Shown here piece after piece: positions 8,589 through 16,401 of a stretch of 64,000 nucleotides of DNA. Within the stretch, counting starts at the first letter, position 1, and every line of letters starts with the position of its first letter. The notes beneath the pieces were generated by a model that was given only the letters and a program-made list of their open reading frames with translations, made no database searches and had not been told where the DNA came from. Origin of the DNA: Blastococcus sp. URHD0036 (lineage in GTDB: Bacteria > Actinomycetota > Actinomycetes > Mycobacteriales > Geodermatophilaceae); the NCBI RefSeq assembly GCF_000701365.1, contig NZ_KL370778.1, positions 186,001-250,000 of the forward strand, written 5' to 3'. Made by a program: the position numbers and the translations under genes.

Positions 8589-9461
8589 ATGGGAGCCGCC
8601 GTGTCCCCCTCCCCGGCCGCACGCCCCGACGACGGCGACGTGCTCCGCGCCGCTGTGCGCGAGGTGCACGCGCAGTCGGGGATGAGCGTCGTCTTCGCAG
8701 GGCCGGTGCTCGCCTCTCCCGCAGGGACGGCGATCCGGATCGGCGAGCTGCTGGGTGCCCGGACGACGCACCTGCGCGACCTCGACGTCCGGGTCGGCGC
8801 GGGCCTCGGCGGGCGGGTGCTCGCCGAGGGCCGGCCCGCCGGGGTGGAGGACTACTCGGGGTCGCTGGACATCACGCACGAGTACGACGGGCCGGTCCTG
8901 GCCGAGGGGCTGTGCACCGTGGCCGCCGTCCCGGTGGTGGTGGCCGGCCGGCCGCGGGCGGTCGTCTACGCCGCCTCGCGGGAGCGGGGATCGGTCGGCG
9001 ACCGGGTGCGCGACGCCCTCGCCCGGTCCGCCCGGCGGATGGCCTCGGAGCTGGCGATCCGCGACGAGGTCGACCGGCGGGTGGCACGGCTGACCGCCAC
9101 CCCGGCCGACGACCAGCCGGCCCGCTGGGAGGAGGTCCGGGCCGTGCACGCCGAACTCCGGCTGGCCGCCCAGGACGCCGCCGACGAGGTCCTCCGGTCG
9201 CGGCTGCTCGACGCCTGCACCCGCCTCGCCGCGTTGGGCGCCGCACCGGACGCCCGGCCGGCGACGGTGCACCTCTCGGCCCGCGAGCTCGACGTGCTGG
9301 CCCAGGTCGCGCTCGGGTGCAGCAACCGTGATGCGGCGGAGCGGCTGTCGCTCCGGCCGGAGACGGTGAAGAGCTACCTCAGCGCGGCGATGACCAAGCT
9401 CGACGCGCACACCCGCCTGGAGGCCGTCGTCCACGCGCGGCGGCTGGGGTTGCTCCCCTAG
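8589..9461 (+). CDS. GAF-LuxR family transcriptional regulator
   Basis: This 290-residue protein has an N-terminal GAF-like sensor region (about 20-150), a helical linker and a C-terminal LuxR helix-turn-helix (about 225-287) with the typical LSARELDVLAQVALG...SNRDAAERL...ETVKSYL pattern. There is no receiver domain, so it senses a ligand or redox state directly rather than by phosphorelay. A TAATGT -10-like hexamer is at 8567-8572. The ATG at 8589 was chosen; a GTG four codons later is possible. It lies 38 bases after the multicopper oxidase and may regulate it. Its TAG stop overlaps the stop of the convergent MoxR-VWA gene. Confidence 0.82.
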   Translation: MGAAVSPSPAARPDDGDVLRAAVREVHAQSGMSVVFAGPVLASPAGTAIRIGELLGARTTHLRDLDVRVGAGLGGRVLAEGRPAGVEDYSGSLDITHEYDGPVLAEGLCTVAAVPVVVAGRPRAVVYAASRERGSVGDRVRDALARSARRMASELAIRDEVDRRVARLTATPADDQPARWEEVRAVHAELRLAAQDAADEVLRSRLLDACTRLAALGAAPDARPATVHLSARELDVLAQVALGCSNRDAAERLSLRPETVKSYLSAAMTKLDAHTRLEAVVHARRLGLLP

Positions 9462-11326
9462 CCGAGCAGGCGGGTGAGGGCGGGGCCGAGGTCGCGGATC
9501 GAGCGGACCATCTCCGCCGTCCCGCCGCCGCGGGCGGCGAGCGCGCGGGCGGCCTCCTCGGCCTCCGGCGTCGGCAGCGGGCACAGCACGTGCAGCCGGT
9601 CGATGCCGGCCAGCGCCGTCTCCGGCGGATCGCCGGTGGTGTGCAGGCAGTCCGACAGCAGGACGGCGATCCGCTCGTCGGCGACCGCGGGCAGCAGCTG
9701 GCGGCGGACCGCCCGGAGCGCCGCCGCGAGGTCGGTCATCCCGTGCCCGCGGAGGGTGACCAGGTGCTGCACGAGGTCCTCCGGCGCCCGCCGCTGCCCG
9801 TGCCGCTGCACCACGTCGACCTCCGCGCCGAAGGTCAGGACGCTGGTCTGCAGCCGTTCGTCGGCGGTCAGCACGACCCCGGCGGCGGCGATCGCGGCGA
9901 TCGCGACCCCCAGGCCGGTCATGGAGCCGGACGTGTCGACGGCCAGGCACACCGCGCGGCGCGCCCCGGTCCAGGTGCGGGTGACCAGGTCCTCCGGCGC
10001 CAGGGCCCGGCCGGGGTCCCAGCGGTCCAGCGTGCGGTCCAGGTCCAGGTCGCCGTCCCCCCGGCGGTCGGCGACCAGCCGCCGGGTCCCGCGGGTACGG
10101 GTGCGGCCGACCCGGCCCACCTGCACGAACACCCGCGCGGCCACCCGCTGGGCCGCCGCGCGCAGCTCCCGGTCGGTGGCCAGCGCGAGGTCGGTGAGGA
10201 GCGCCGCCGCGGCGTCGGCGTCGGTGGCCATCAGGGCGGAGAAGGCCTCCTCGTCGAACTCCCCGACCTCGGGGCTGACCTCGTCGAACGACTCGTGCCG
10301 GGCGGCCATCTCGCGCCGTCCGGTCTGCCGCCGCGCGCCACCGCTGCGGCGGTCGCGGCGCAGCGACGACGCGGACTCCGGGCCCGCCTGCTGACCGGCA
10401 GGCGGGCCCTCAGCTTTTCCCGGGTCTCCCCCGTCCGCGGGCGGCGGCTCCTCGGCGGCCGGGGGCGGGCCGTCCGCCGGCCAGATCTCGTCGAGCAGGT
10501 CGTCGATCACCGCCTCCGCGGTGCGCTCGACGCCGTCGGCGACCCGGATCCGGCCCGAGAGCGCGGCGTACGCGGCGTCCCGGGTGGTCTCCCGGGCCCC
10601 GTCGTCGGCCAGGCCGGTCAGACCGCGCATCTCCAGCAGACCTCCGAGCAGCAGGACCAGGTCGATCGCGCCGCGCACCGAGGAGCCCATCCGGACGTCG
10701 CGGTGCTCGCGGGTGGCCCGGACCAGGCGCACGGCCAGCGCGGTGAGGTCCGCCGGGGCGGCGGTGACCGCGGAGGTGATCGACCGCTCGCCCGCGGCGT
10801 CCTGGTAGCCGAGGACGACACGGCACATCCGGTCGGCGATGGCCTGGCCGACGCGGGCGGTCCCGATGGCGTCGAAGGGGTTCATCGCCGCGATCAGCCG
10901 GAACCCCGCGGCCGCGCGCACGTGACCCAGCCGCGGCACGGTGATCTCGCCCTCGGTGAGCACCGTGATGAGGACGTTGAGCGTCTCCTCGGGGATGCGG
11001 TTGAGCTCCTCGAGGTAGAGCAGGCCCGAGCCGCGCATCGCCGTGAGCAGCGGCCCGTCGGTGAAGCTCTCGGGCACGTAGCCGGCGGCGAGGACGGCGG
11101 CCGGGTCGTACTGACCGATCAGCCGGGCCGGGGTGAGCTCGGCGTTGCCCTCGACGAAGACGACCTCCTGGCCGACGTCGGCCGCGATCGCCCGCAGCAG
11201 CGTGGACTTGCCCGTGCCCGGCGGCCCCTCGAGGACGACGTGCCGGTTGGTGCGCAGCGCGACGGTCAGCACCTCGCGCTCCCGGCGCAGGCCGATGACC
11301 GGGTACGGCGCGGTCTCCGCGGTCAC
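9458..11326 (-). CDS. single-chain MoxR AAA ATPase fused to a VWA domain
   Basis: This 622-residue protein joins two parts that are normally separate. Residues 1-300 are a MoxR-type AAA+ ATPase with Walker A GPPGTGKST at 34-42 and Walker B LLYLEELNR. A Pro/Gly-rich linker (about 300-345) and a charged helical region follow. The C-terminal third is a von Willebrand A domain with the MIDAS motif DTSGSM. Such ATPase-VWA pairs remodel proteins and insert metals, as in magnesium chelatase or CO dehydrogenase maturation. Its client is unknown. It is not the MoxR/VWA pair of the cox-like operon at 15295-17329, so the window holds two systems of this kind. A CDS of the alcohol dehydrogenase lies 99 bases upstream. 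Confidence 0.85.
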   Translation of the reverse strand: MTAETAPYPVIGLRREREVLTVALRTNRHVVLEGPPGTGKSTLLRAIAADVGQEVVFVEGNAELTPARLIGQYDPAAVLAAGYVPESFTDGPLLTAMRGSGLLYLEELNRIPEETLNVLITVLTEGEITVPRLGHVRAAAGFRLIAAMNPFDAIGTARVGQAIADRMCRVVLGYQDAAGERSITSAVTAAPADLTALAVRLVRATREHRDVRMGSSVRGAIDLVLLLGGLLEMRGLTGLADDGARETTRDAAYAALSGRIRVADGVERTAEAVIDDLLDEIWPADGPPPAAEEPPPADGGDPGKAEGPPAGQQAGPESASSLRRDRRSGGARRQTGRREMAARHESFDEVSPEVGEFDEEAFSALMATDADAAAALLTDLALATDRELRAAAQRVAARVFVQVGRVGRTRTRGTRRLVADRRGDGDLDLDRTLDRWDPGRALAPEDLVTRTWTGARRAVCLAVDTSGSMTGLGVAIAAIAAAGVVLTADERLQTSVLTFGAEVDVVQRHGQRRAPEDLVQHLVTLRGHGMTDLAAALRAVRRQLLPAVADERIAVLLSDCLHTTGDPPETALAGIDRLHVLCPLPTPEAEEAARALAARGGGTAEMVRSIRDLGPALTRLLG

Positions 11327-11344
11327 GGTCCCCCTCTCCTGCTC

Positions 11345-11419
11345 GGCGAGATCTGCACAGAGGTCTTCAGCACAGGGCCCCCATCAGAGCGCGATACCGA
11401 CGACTGTGCAGATCTCGCC
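11345..11419. repeat. long-looped perfect inverted repeat (16-bp arms)
   Basis: GGCGAGATCTGCACAG (11345-11360) is repeated in inverse at 11404-11419, with 43 bases between the arms. It fills the gap between the 3' end of the second alcohol dehydrogenase and the start of the MoxR-VWA gene, both on the minus strand. It could be a terminator with an extended loop, or a two-site operator for the ATPase gene. Confidence 0.55.
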
Positions 11420-11425
11420 GGCGGA

Positions 11426-12565
11426 TCAGGCGGGTGCGCCCTCGAGCGGCGCAGTGTCGTACGTGATGACGCCGCGGATGTTCTTGCCTGCGACCAGGTC
11501 CTCGTAGCCCTGGTTCACCTGGTCCAGCGTGTACGTCGTGGTGATCAGCTCGTCGAGCTTGAGGTCGCCGGACTGGTAGAGCTCGACCATCTTCGGGATG
11601 TCGTGGAACGGGTCGCCGGAGCCGAACAGGCTGCCCTTCACGGTCTTCTCGAACAGCGTGAGCATGGCGCTGTTGAGCTCGATGTTGGTCTTGGTCGGGT
11701 CGGCCAGCCCGGTGATGACGGCGACGCCGCCCTTGCGGATCGTGTTCACGGCGTCGGCGACCACCTTCGCGTCGACCACACCGACCGTGATGATCGCCTT
11801 GTCCGCGCCGACGCCCCGGGTGAGCTCCTGGATGAGCTCGTGGGCCTCCTCGGCGGTCTCGCAGCTGTGCGTGGCGCCCAGCTGCTCGGCGGCCTCCCGT
11901 TTGTTGGGCAGCGGGTCGACGGCGACGACGTTGCGGGCCCCGGCCAGCGCCGCGCCCTGCACGCTGTTGATGCCGATGCCGCCGATGCCGTAGATGACGA
12001 TCGTGTCGCCGGCCTCGGTCGCCGCGGCGTGCACGGCCGAGCCCCAGCCGGTCGGGACGCCGCAGCCGATGAGCACGACCTTGTCCAGGGGCAGGTCGGG
12101 GTCGACCTTCACCGCGGAGTTCTCGCTGATGACGGCGCGCTCGCTGAACGTGCCGAGCATGCACATGCCGCCGTAGTCGGTGCCCTGCTCGTCGTGGAAG
12201 CGGTAGGTGCCGTCGGCCAGCATCCCGTCGAGGATGGTGGCGCCCATGTCGCACAGGTTCGACTTCCCGGTCGAGCACCAGCGGCAGTGCCCGCAGACCG
12301 GCAGGAACGAGCAGATGACGTGGTCGCCGGGCTGCAGCCGGGTCACCCCGGGGCCCACCTTCTCGATGATCCCGGCGCCCTCGTGCCCGCCCACGATGGG
12401 GAACCGCGGCACGATGTCCCCGTGCCGCAGGTGCTCGTCGGAGTGGCACAGACCCGCCGCGACGTACCGGATCAGCACCTCGCCGGCCTTGGGTTCGTCG
12501 AGCTCGAGCTCGACGATCTCGAACGGCTGCCCGACGTCACGGAGTACGGCTGCCCTGGTCTTCAT
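11426..12565 (-). CDS. NDMA-dependent (nicotinoprotein) zinc alcohol dehydrogenase, second copy
   Basis: This 379-residue paralogue of the dehydrogenase at 3538 keeps the same family hallmarks: catalytic-zinc ligands C40 and H61, structural-zinc cysteines C91, C94, C97 and C105, a GCGVPTGWG segment with the third zinc ligand, and a GIGGIG nucleotide motif. Identity to the first copy is clear over the full length but many residues differ, so it is an old duplication rather than a recent one. The ATG at 12565 follows GGAGTGGAGGG, a strong ribosome-binding site; longer upstream frames are antisense artefacts. By family knowledge it would need mycofactocin or another acceptor to recycle bound NADH. 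Confidence 0.9.
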   Translation of the reverse strand: MKTRAAVLRDVGQPFEIVELELDEPKAGEVLIRYVAAGLCHSDEHLRHGDIVPRFPIVGGHEGAGIIEKVGPGVTRLQPGDHVICSFLPVCGHCRWCSTGKSNLCDMGATILDGMLADGTYRFHDEQGTDYGGMCMLGTFSERAVISENSAVKVDPDLPLDKVVLIGCGVPTGWGSAVHAAATEAGDTIVIYGIGGIGINSVQGAALAGARNVVAVDPLPNKREAAEQLGATHSCETAEEAHELIQELTRGVGADKAIITVGVVDAKVVADAVNTIRKGGVAVITGLADPTKTNIELNSAMLTLFEKTVKGSLFGSGDPFHDIPKMVELYQSGDLKLDELITTTYTLDQVNQGYEDLVAGKNIRGVITYDTAPLEGAPA

Positions 12566-12683
12566 CGACCCTCCACTCCCCGGCCCCGACGCGGGAGCCA
12601 GACGTGCTACACGAATGGGTTCCGGCACCGGGTGGCGTGGTGCATCACGGGCCGGACGCCATCGTGGGCGCGGGAGTGTGATC

Positions 12684-12713
12684 CCGGCCACCCCCGGACG
12701 GGGGTGTGGCCGG
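12684..12713 (-). terminator. hairpin downstream of the lipoprotein gene
   Basis: CCGGCCACCCCCG pairs with GGGGGTGTGGCCGG around a short loop with one bulged base. It lies 11 bases past the stop of the minus-strand lipoprotein gene, which fits intrinsic termination. It sits upstream of the alcohol dehydrogenase, which would need its own promoter. Confidence 0.5.
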
Positions 12714-12723
12714 TCGTGGCGGG

Positions 12724-13449
12724 TCAGCCGCCGAGGTCCTCCAGGTCCAGGAAGTCGGCCGGCGGGTCGATCGGCGCGACGGTGCCGAACTCGCTCAGCC
12801 GCACGACCCCGGCCTCGGCTCCCGTCTTCGAGAACTGCAACGGGTACGGCGGCCCGACCGCGGCGACGAGCATGACGGCACCCTCGGAGTCGCGGAGCTC
12901 GTGGACCGGCTGTCCGTCGAGCTCCGAGTCGCCGACCTCCTCCTCGATGGTCGCGCCGGGCGACCGCATCTCCTCGACCATCCCGGCGATCGAGAAGTCG
13001 GCGAACTCCTGCTCGCCGCCCGGCACCAGGACCCAGGTGCCGGCGAGGCCCGCCGCCATGACCGGGGGCACCCCCTGCGACGTCCACATCTCCTCCGGCG
13101 CCTGCATGTAGAAGGCGCCGCCGACCACGAGCAGCTGCACGGTGAAGCCCTGCACGGTCATGCTCCCGGCGACGTCGTCGCCGCTGAGCCGCAGGTCCAT
13201 CTCGGCCTGCTCGCCGTCCATGGTCATCGAGCCCGCGATGCGCACGGACCCGGCCTGCTCCAGGGCGTCGATGGCCGCCTCGTTGAGCTCCGGTCCGGTC
13301 GGCGCGTCGGAGGCGGCATCCGCGGGCGCGCTGGGACCGGGGCCGGCCCCGAGGGTGCCGGCGGGGCTCGCCGAGCCGTCGATCGTGCTGCCGCACGCGG
13401 TGAGCAGCACCGTCGAGAGACCGGCGAGGGCGAGGGCGCGCAGGCGCAT
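12724..13449 (-). CDS. LppX/LprAFG-like lipoprotein
   Basis: This 241-residue secreted lipoprotein has an N-terminal signal peptide ending in the lipobox LLTAC, with the lipidated cysteine at residue 19, followed by a low-complexity Ala/Pro/Gly/Ser spacer to about residue 48. The remainder fits the LppX_LprAFG family, whose half-barrel fold carries lipids or lipoglycans between the plasma membrane and the cell surface in actinobacteria. Strand-rich repeats such as GSMTMDGEQAEMDLRLSGDDVAG support this. The gene stands alone. The ATG at 13449 was chosen because the signal peptide begins there; the ribosome-binding site is weak. Confidence 0.8.
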   Translation of the reverse strand: MRLRALALAGLSTVLLTACGSTIDGSASPAGTLGAGPGPSAPADAASDAPTGPELNEAAIDALEQAGSVRIAGSMTMDGEQAEMDLRLSGDDVAGSMTVQGFTVQLLVVGGAFYMQAPEEMWTSQGVPPVMAAGLAGTWVLVPGGEQEFADFSIAGMVEEMRSPGATIEEEVGDSELDGQPVHELRDSEGAVMLVAAVGPPYPLQFSKTGAEAGVVRLSEFGTVAPIDPPADFLDLEDLGG

Positions 13450-13496
13450 GGGGAGTCCGTTCGTCGCGGGGCCGGCCCGATCGGGACCGGCGCGAC

Positions 13497-14111
13497 CTAC
13501 ATCGGCAGCCCGGTCCGGCTTCCGTACCGGACGGTGCCGGAACCGGCGGGCGGCGGCGGGCGCACGGCCGCGCCCGCGCGGGCCGGGTCCAGGGCGACAG
13601 GCGAGCGGAGGACGGCGGGGCCGACCCGCAGCACGCCGTCGGACAGCGCCGCGCAGCGCACGCCGCCGCGGCCGCGCATCCCGCGGTGCGCTCCGGGCGC
13701 CAGGACGACGTCCATCCAGGCACACGGGTTGGCCGGCCGGCCGCCGCGGAGCCGCACCTCGCCCTCGCCGCAGTCCAGCGCGAACTCCACGCCGCGCAGC
13801 GCCTCGACCTCGGCGCCGCGCAGGACGACGGTGCGCCGGGCCAGCAGCGGGTCGAAGGGCGGCACCCCGAGCTCCGCGGCCAGCGACTCGAGCGACTCGA
13901 CGGCCAGCACGGTGAGCGCGGCATCGCGGTGCGCCGGCTTGCCGGCGTAGCGGTCGCCGACCACGCCGTGGCCGGCCCGCACCTCGGCCCGGCCCACCCT
14001 GTCGCCGTCCTGTGACGGAACGGTCCCGCCGGGTCGGCCGTCGTAGCGGTGCACCGGCGAGACGACCAGCCCGACGATCTCGACGTCGTAGGCGAAGGCG
14101 ACCTCGCTCAG
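13497..14111 (-). CDS. MOSC domain protein
   Basis: This protein of about 204 residues has the MOSC fold associated with molybdenum-cofactor sulfurases and with Moco-using reductases. The opening VEIVGLVVSPVHRYDGRP strand, the RAGHGVVGDRYAG motif and the ANPCAWMD segment with the conserved cysteine are visible. The start is unresolved. No ATG or GTG lies before the first conserved strand: the frame meets the XdhC stop at a CTG (14111), and the first GTG (14054) would remove that strand. Translational coupling from the XdhC gene through a CTGA overlap is the simplest reading. It is the last gene of the MoxR-VWA-XdhC-MOSC operon. Confidence 0.75.
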   Translation of the reverse strand: MSEVAFAYDVEIVGLVVSPVHRYDGRPGGTVPSQDGDRVGRAEVRAGHGVVGDRYAGKPAHRDAALTVLAVESLESLAAELGVPPFDPLLARRTVVLRGAEVEALRGVEFALDCGEGEVRLRGGRPANPCAWMDVVLAPGAHRGMRGRGGVRCAALSDGVLRVGPAVLRSPVALDPARAGAAVRPPPPAGSGTVRYGSRTGLPM

Positions 14112-15229
14112 CGCTCGGCCGTCTCGTGGATCGGTCCGTCGAGGCCGGTCAGCCGCTCCCCCGACCCGCCCCAGCGGCCGGCGATGATCTCCGCCGCGAT
14201 GGACACGGCGGTCTCCTCGGGCGTCCGCGCGCCGAGGTCCAGCCCGATCGGCGAGGAGAGGCGGGCGATCTCGTCGTCGGTCATGCCGGCTTCGGACAAC
14301 CGCGCCAGTCGTTCGGTGTGCGTCCGCCGCGACCCCATCGCACCCACGTAGGCCACCGGCAGCCGGAGCGCGACCTCCAGCAGCGGCACGTCGAACTTGG
14401 GGTCGTGAGTGAGCACGCAGAGCACGGTGCGCTCGTCGATCCGCCCGCCGTCGACCTCGGCCTGCAGGTAGCGGTGCGGCCACTCGACGACCACCTCGTG
14501 CGCGTCGGGGAAGCGCTTCGGCGTCGCGAACACCGGCCGGGCGTCGCAGACGGTCACCCGGTAGCCGAGGAAGGCGCCGACCCGGGCGACCGCCGCGGCG
14601 AAGTCGATCGCGCCGAACACCACCATGCGCGCCGCCGGGGCGAAGGAGTTCACGAAGAGGGTGAGGTCGTCGCCGCGGCGCTCGCCGTCGTGCCCGACGT
14701 GCAGCAGCGCGGTGCGGCCGGCGGCGAGCATGCCGCGCGCGTCGGCGGCCACGGCGTCGTCCAGACGCTGCGAGCCGAGCGTGCCCGACACCCGGTCGGG
14801 CCAGACCACCAGCCGCTTGCCGAGCCGGTCGTCAGTGCCCTTCACGCAGGTGACGACGGCGACCGGCTCGTGCCGGCCCACCGACTCGGCGATCTCCCCG
14901 AGCTCGGGGAACGACTCGCGGGAGATCTGCTCGACGAAGACGTCGAGGATCCCGCCGCAGGTCAGGCCGACGGCGAACGCGTCGTCGTCGCTGACGCCGT
15001 AGCGCTCCAGCGTGGGGACGCCGGTGTCGACGACGTCCCGCGCCTCCTCGTAGACCGCGCCCTCGACGCAGCCGCCGGACACGCTGCCGACGGCGGTGCC
15101 GTCGGGCCCGACCAGCATCGAGGCGCCGGCCGGACGGGGAGCCGAGCGCCAGGTGGCGACGACGGTCCCCATGCCGACGGTCTCGCCCGCCTGCCACCAG
15201 CCCACCAGGTCGTCGAGCACGTCACGCAC
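14108..15229 (-). CDS. XdhC/CoxF family molybdoenzyme maturation factor
   Basis: This 373-residue protein has an N-terminal XdhC/CoxI domain (with GSVSGGCVEGAVYEEA) and a C-terminal XdhC Rossmann domain that includes a VGAMGSRRTH motif. XdhC proteins bind the molybdenum cofactor and support its sulfuration before insertion into xanthine dehydrogenase or CO dehydrogenase. The GTG at 15229 has GGGAG upstream. Next to MoxR (CoxD-like) and VWA (CoxE-like) genes it corresponds to CoxF. A hairpin separates it from the VWA gene, and the MOSC gene overlaps its stop. Confidence 0.88.
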   Translation of the reverse strand: MRDVLDDLVGWWQAGETVGMGTVVATWRSAPRPAGASMLVGPDGTAVGSVSGGCVEGAVYEEARDVVDTGVPTLERYGVSDDDAFAVGLTCGGILDVFVEQISRESFPELGEIAESVGRHEPVAVVTCVKGTDDRLGKRLVVWPDRVSGTLGSQRLDDAVAADARGMLAAGRTALLHVGHDGERRGDDLTLFVNSFAPAARMVVFGAIDFAAAVARVGAFLGYRVTVCDARPVFATPKRFPDAHEVVVEWPHRYLQAEVDGGRIDERTVLCVLTHDPKFDVPLLEVALRLPVAYVGAMGSRRTHTERLARLSEAGMTDDEIARLSSPIGLDLGARTPEETAVSIAAEIIAGRWGGSGERLTGLDGPIHETAER

Positions 15230-15245
15230 GGTTGCTCCCTTCAGT

Positions 15246-15284
15246 GGAGTGCCGGAGCGCAGAAAACCTGCACCGTGGCACTCC
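15246..15284 (-). terminator. imperfect intra-operon hairpin
   Basis: GGAGTGCC (15246-15253) pairs with GGCACTCC (15277-15284), with a short inner GCAG/CTGC pairing around an A-rich loop. It lies between the VWA gene and the XdhC gene on the minus strand, so it could dampen read-through from coxE-like into coxF-like. Its outer ends match the hairpins at 4673 and 22362. Confidence 0.45.
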
Positions 15285-15294
15285 GCACAACGCC

Positions 15295-16401
15295 TCACAC
15301 ACGCGAGATCACTCCCGTGAGCTCCTCGAACGCGGCGAGGCTGTGCCCGGCCACGAACGCGTCCAGCGACGGCAGGGCCGCCTGCATCCCGCCGGTGAGC
15401 GGCTCGTAGCCGGCCCGGCCCTTGTGCGGGTTGACCCACACCACGGCGTGGGCGAGCCGGCGCAGCCGCGCCATCTGCTCGGCGAGCAGGTCGGTGTCCC
15501 CGCGCTCCCAGCCGTCGCTGCACACGACGACGACGGCGCCGCGGGCGGTGCCGCGCTGCCCCCACCGGTCCAGGAACGCCTTGAGCACCTCGCCCAGGCG
15601 GGTGCCGCCGGACCAGTCCGGGATCGCGCTGCCGCTGGCGGCCAGGGCCTTGTCCGGGTCACGCAGCCGCAGCTCCCGGGTGACCCGCGTCAGCCGGGTG
15701 CCGATGGTGAAGACCTCGGTCGCCGCCGGCCGGGCCCGCACCGCCACGTGCGCGAACCGCAGCAGCGAGTCGGCGTAAGGGCTCATCGAGCCGGAGACGT
15801 CGATCAGGAGGACGACGCGGCGCGGGCGCGGCCGGGCCCTCCGGTGCATCAGGCGGCTCACCTCGCCGCCGTCGCGCAGCGCCCGGCGGATCGTGCGGGC
15901 GGCGTGCACCGAGCCGTGGGCGCTCGGCCGGCGGCGGCGGGAGGCGCGCATCGGCGCGGCCGGCCGGAGCAGCGCGAACAGCCGGCGCAGCTCGTCCCGC
16001 TCGGCCACGGTGAGCTCGGCGACGTCACGGTGGCGCAGCACCTCGTCGGCGCTGGCCTGCCCGGCGACGTCGGAGGGCTCGTCGTCCTCCCCCTCGCCGG
16101 TGCCGCTCTCCAGCGGGGCCGACAGCGCCATGACCTGCCGCTGGTCCGCCGGCGCGGACCGCATCCGTGGCGACTCGCCGCCGAAGTAGGCGGCGAAGGC
16201 GGCGTCGTAGCGGTCGAGGTCGTCGGGGCTCCCGCACAGCGTGAGCCGCCCCGCCCAGTACACGGCGGTGGCGTCGAGGACGTCGAGCGCGCCCACCGCG
16301 ACCAGCATCGCCTCCACCCGGTCCGGCGAGGCGGCGACACCGGCGACGCGCAGCGTGCGCGCGAAGCCGAGCACCGTGGCGACGACGTCCCGCTCAGCCA
16401 C
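15295..16401 (-). CDS. VWA domain protein, CoxE-like
   Basis: This 368-residue protein of the VWA_CoxE family has a helical N-terminal half and a C-terminal von Willebrand A domain with the MIDAS motif DVSGSM. In carboxydotrophs CoxE works with the ATPase CoxD to insert copper and sulfur into the CO dehydrogenase active site. The GTG at 16401 overlaps the upstream MoxR gene by 8 bases, which is typical translational coupling; the longer frame from 16509 is an antisense artefact. No coxMSL genes are in the window, so its enzyme is either elsewhere on the chromosome or a different molybdenum hydroxylase. Confidence 0.86.
   Translation of the reverse strand: MAERDVVATVLGFARTLRVAGVAASPDRVEAMLVAVGALDVLDATAVYWAGRLTLCGSPDDLDRYDAAFAAYFGGESPRMRSAPADQRQVMALSAPLESGTGEGEDDEPSDVAGQASADEVLRHRDVAELTVAERDELRRLFALLRPAAPMRASRRRRPSAHGSVHAARTIRRALRDGGEVSRLMHRRARPRPRRVVLLIDVSGSMSPYADSLLRFAHVAVRARPAATEVFTIGTRLTRVTRELRLRDPDKALAASGSAIPDWSGGTRLGEVLKAFLDRWGQRGTARGAVVVVCSDGWERGDTDLLAEQMARLRRLAHAVVWVNPHKGRAGYEPLTGGMQAALPSLDAFVAGHSLAAFEELTGVISRV

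Noticed and set aside
9590-13111. A 1,173-codon plus-strand frame
   Set aside because: It spans the antisense of three unrelated minus-strand genes and their intergenic gaps, with no motif.
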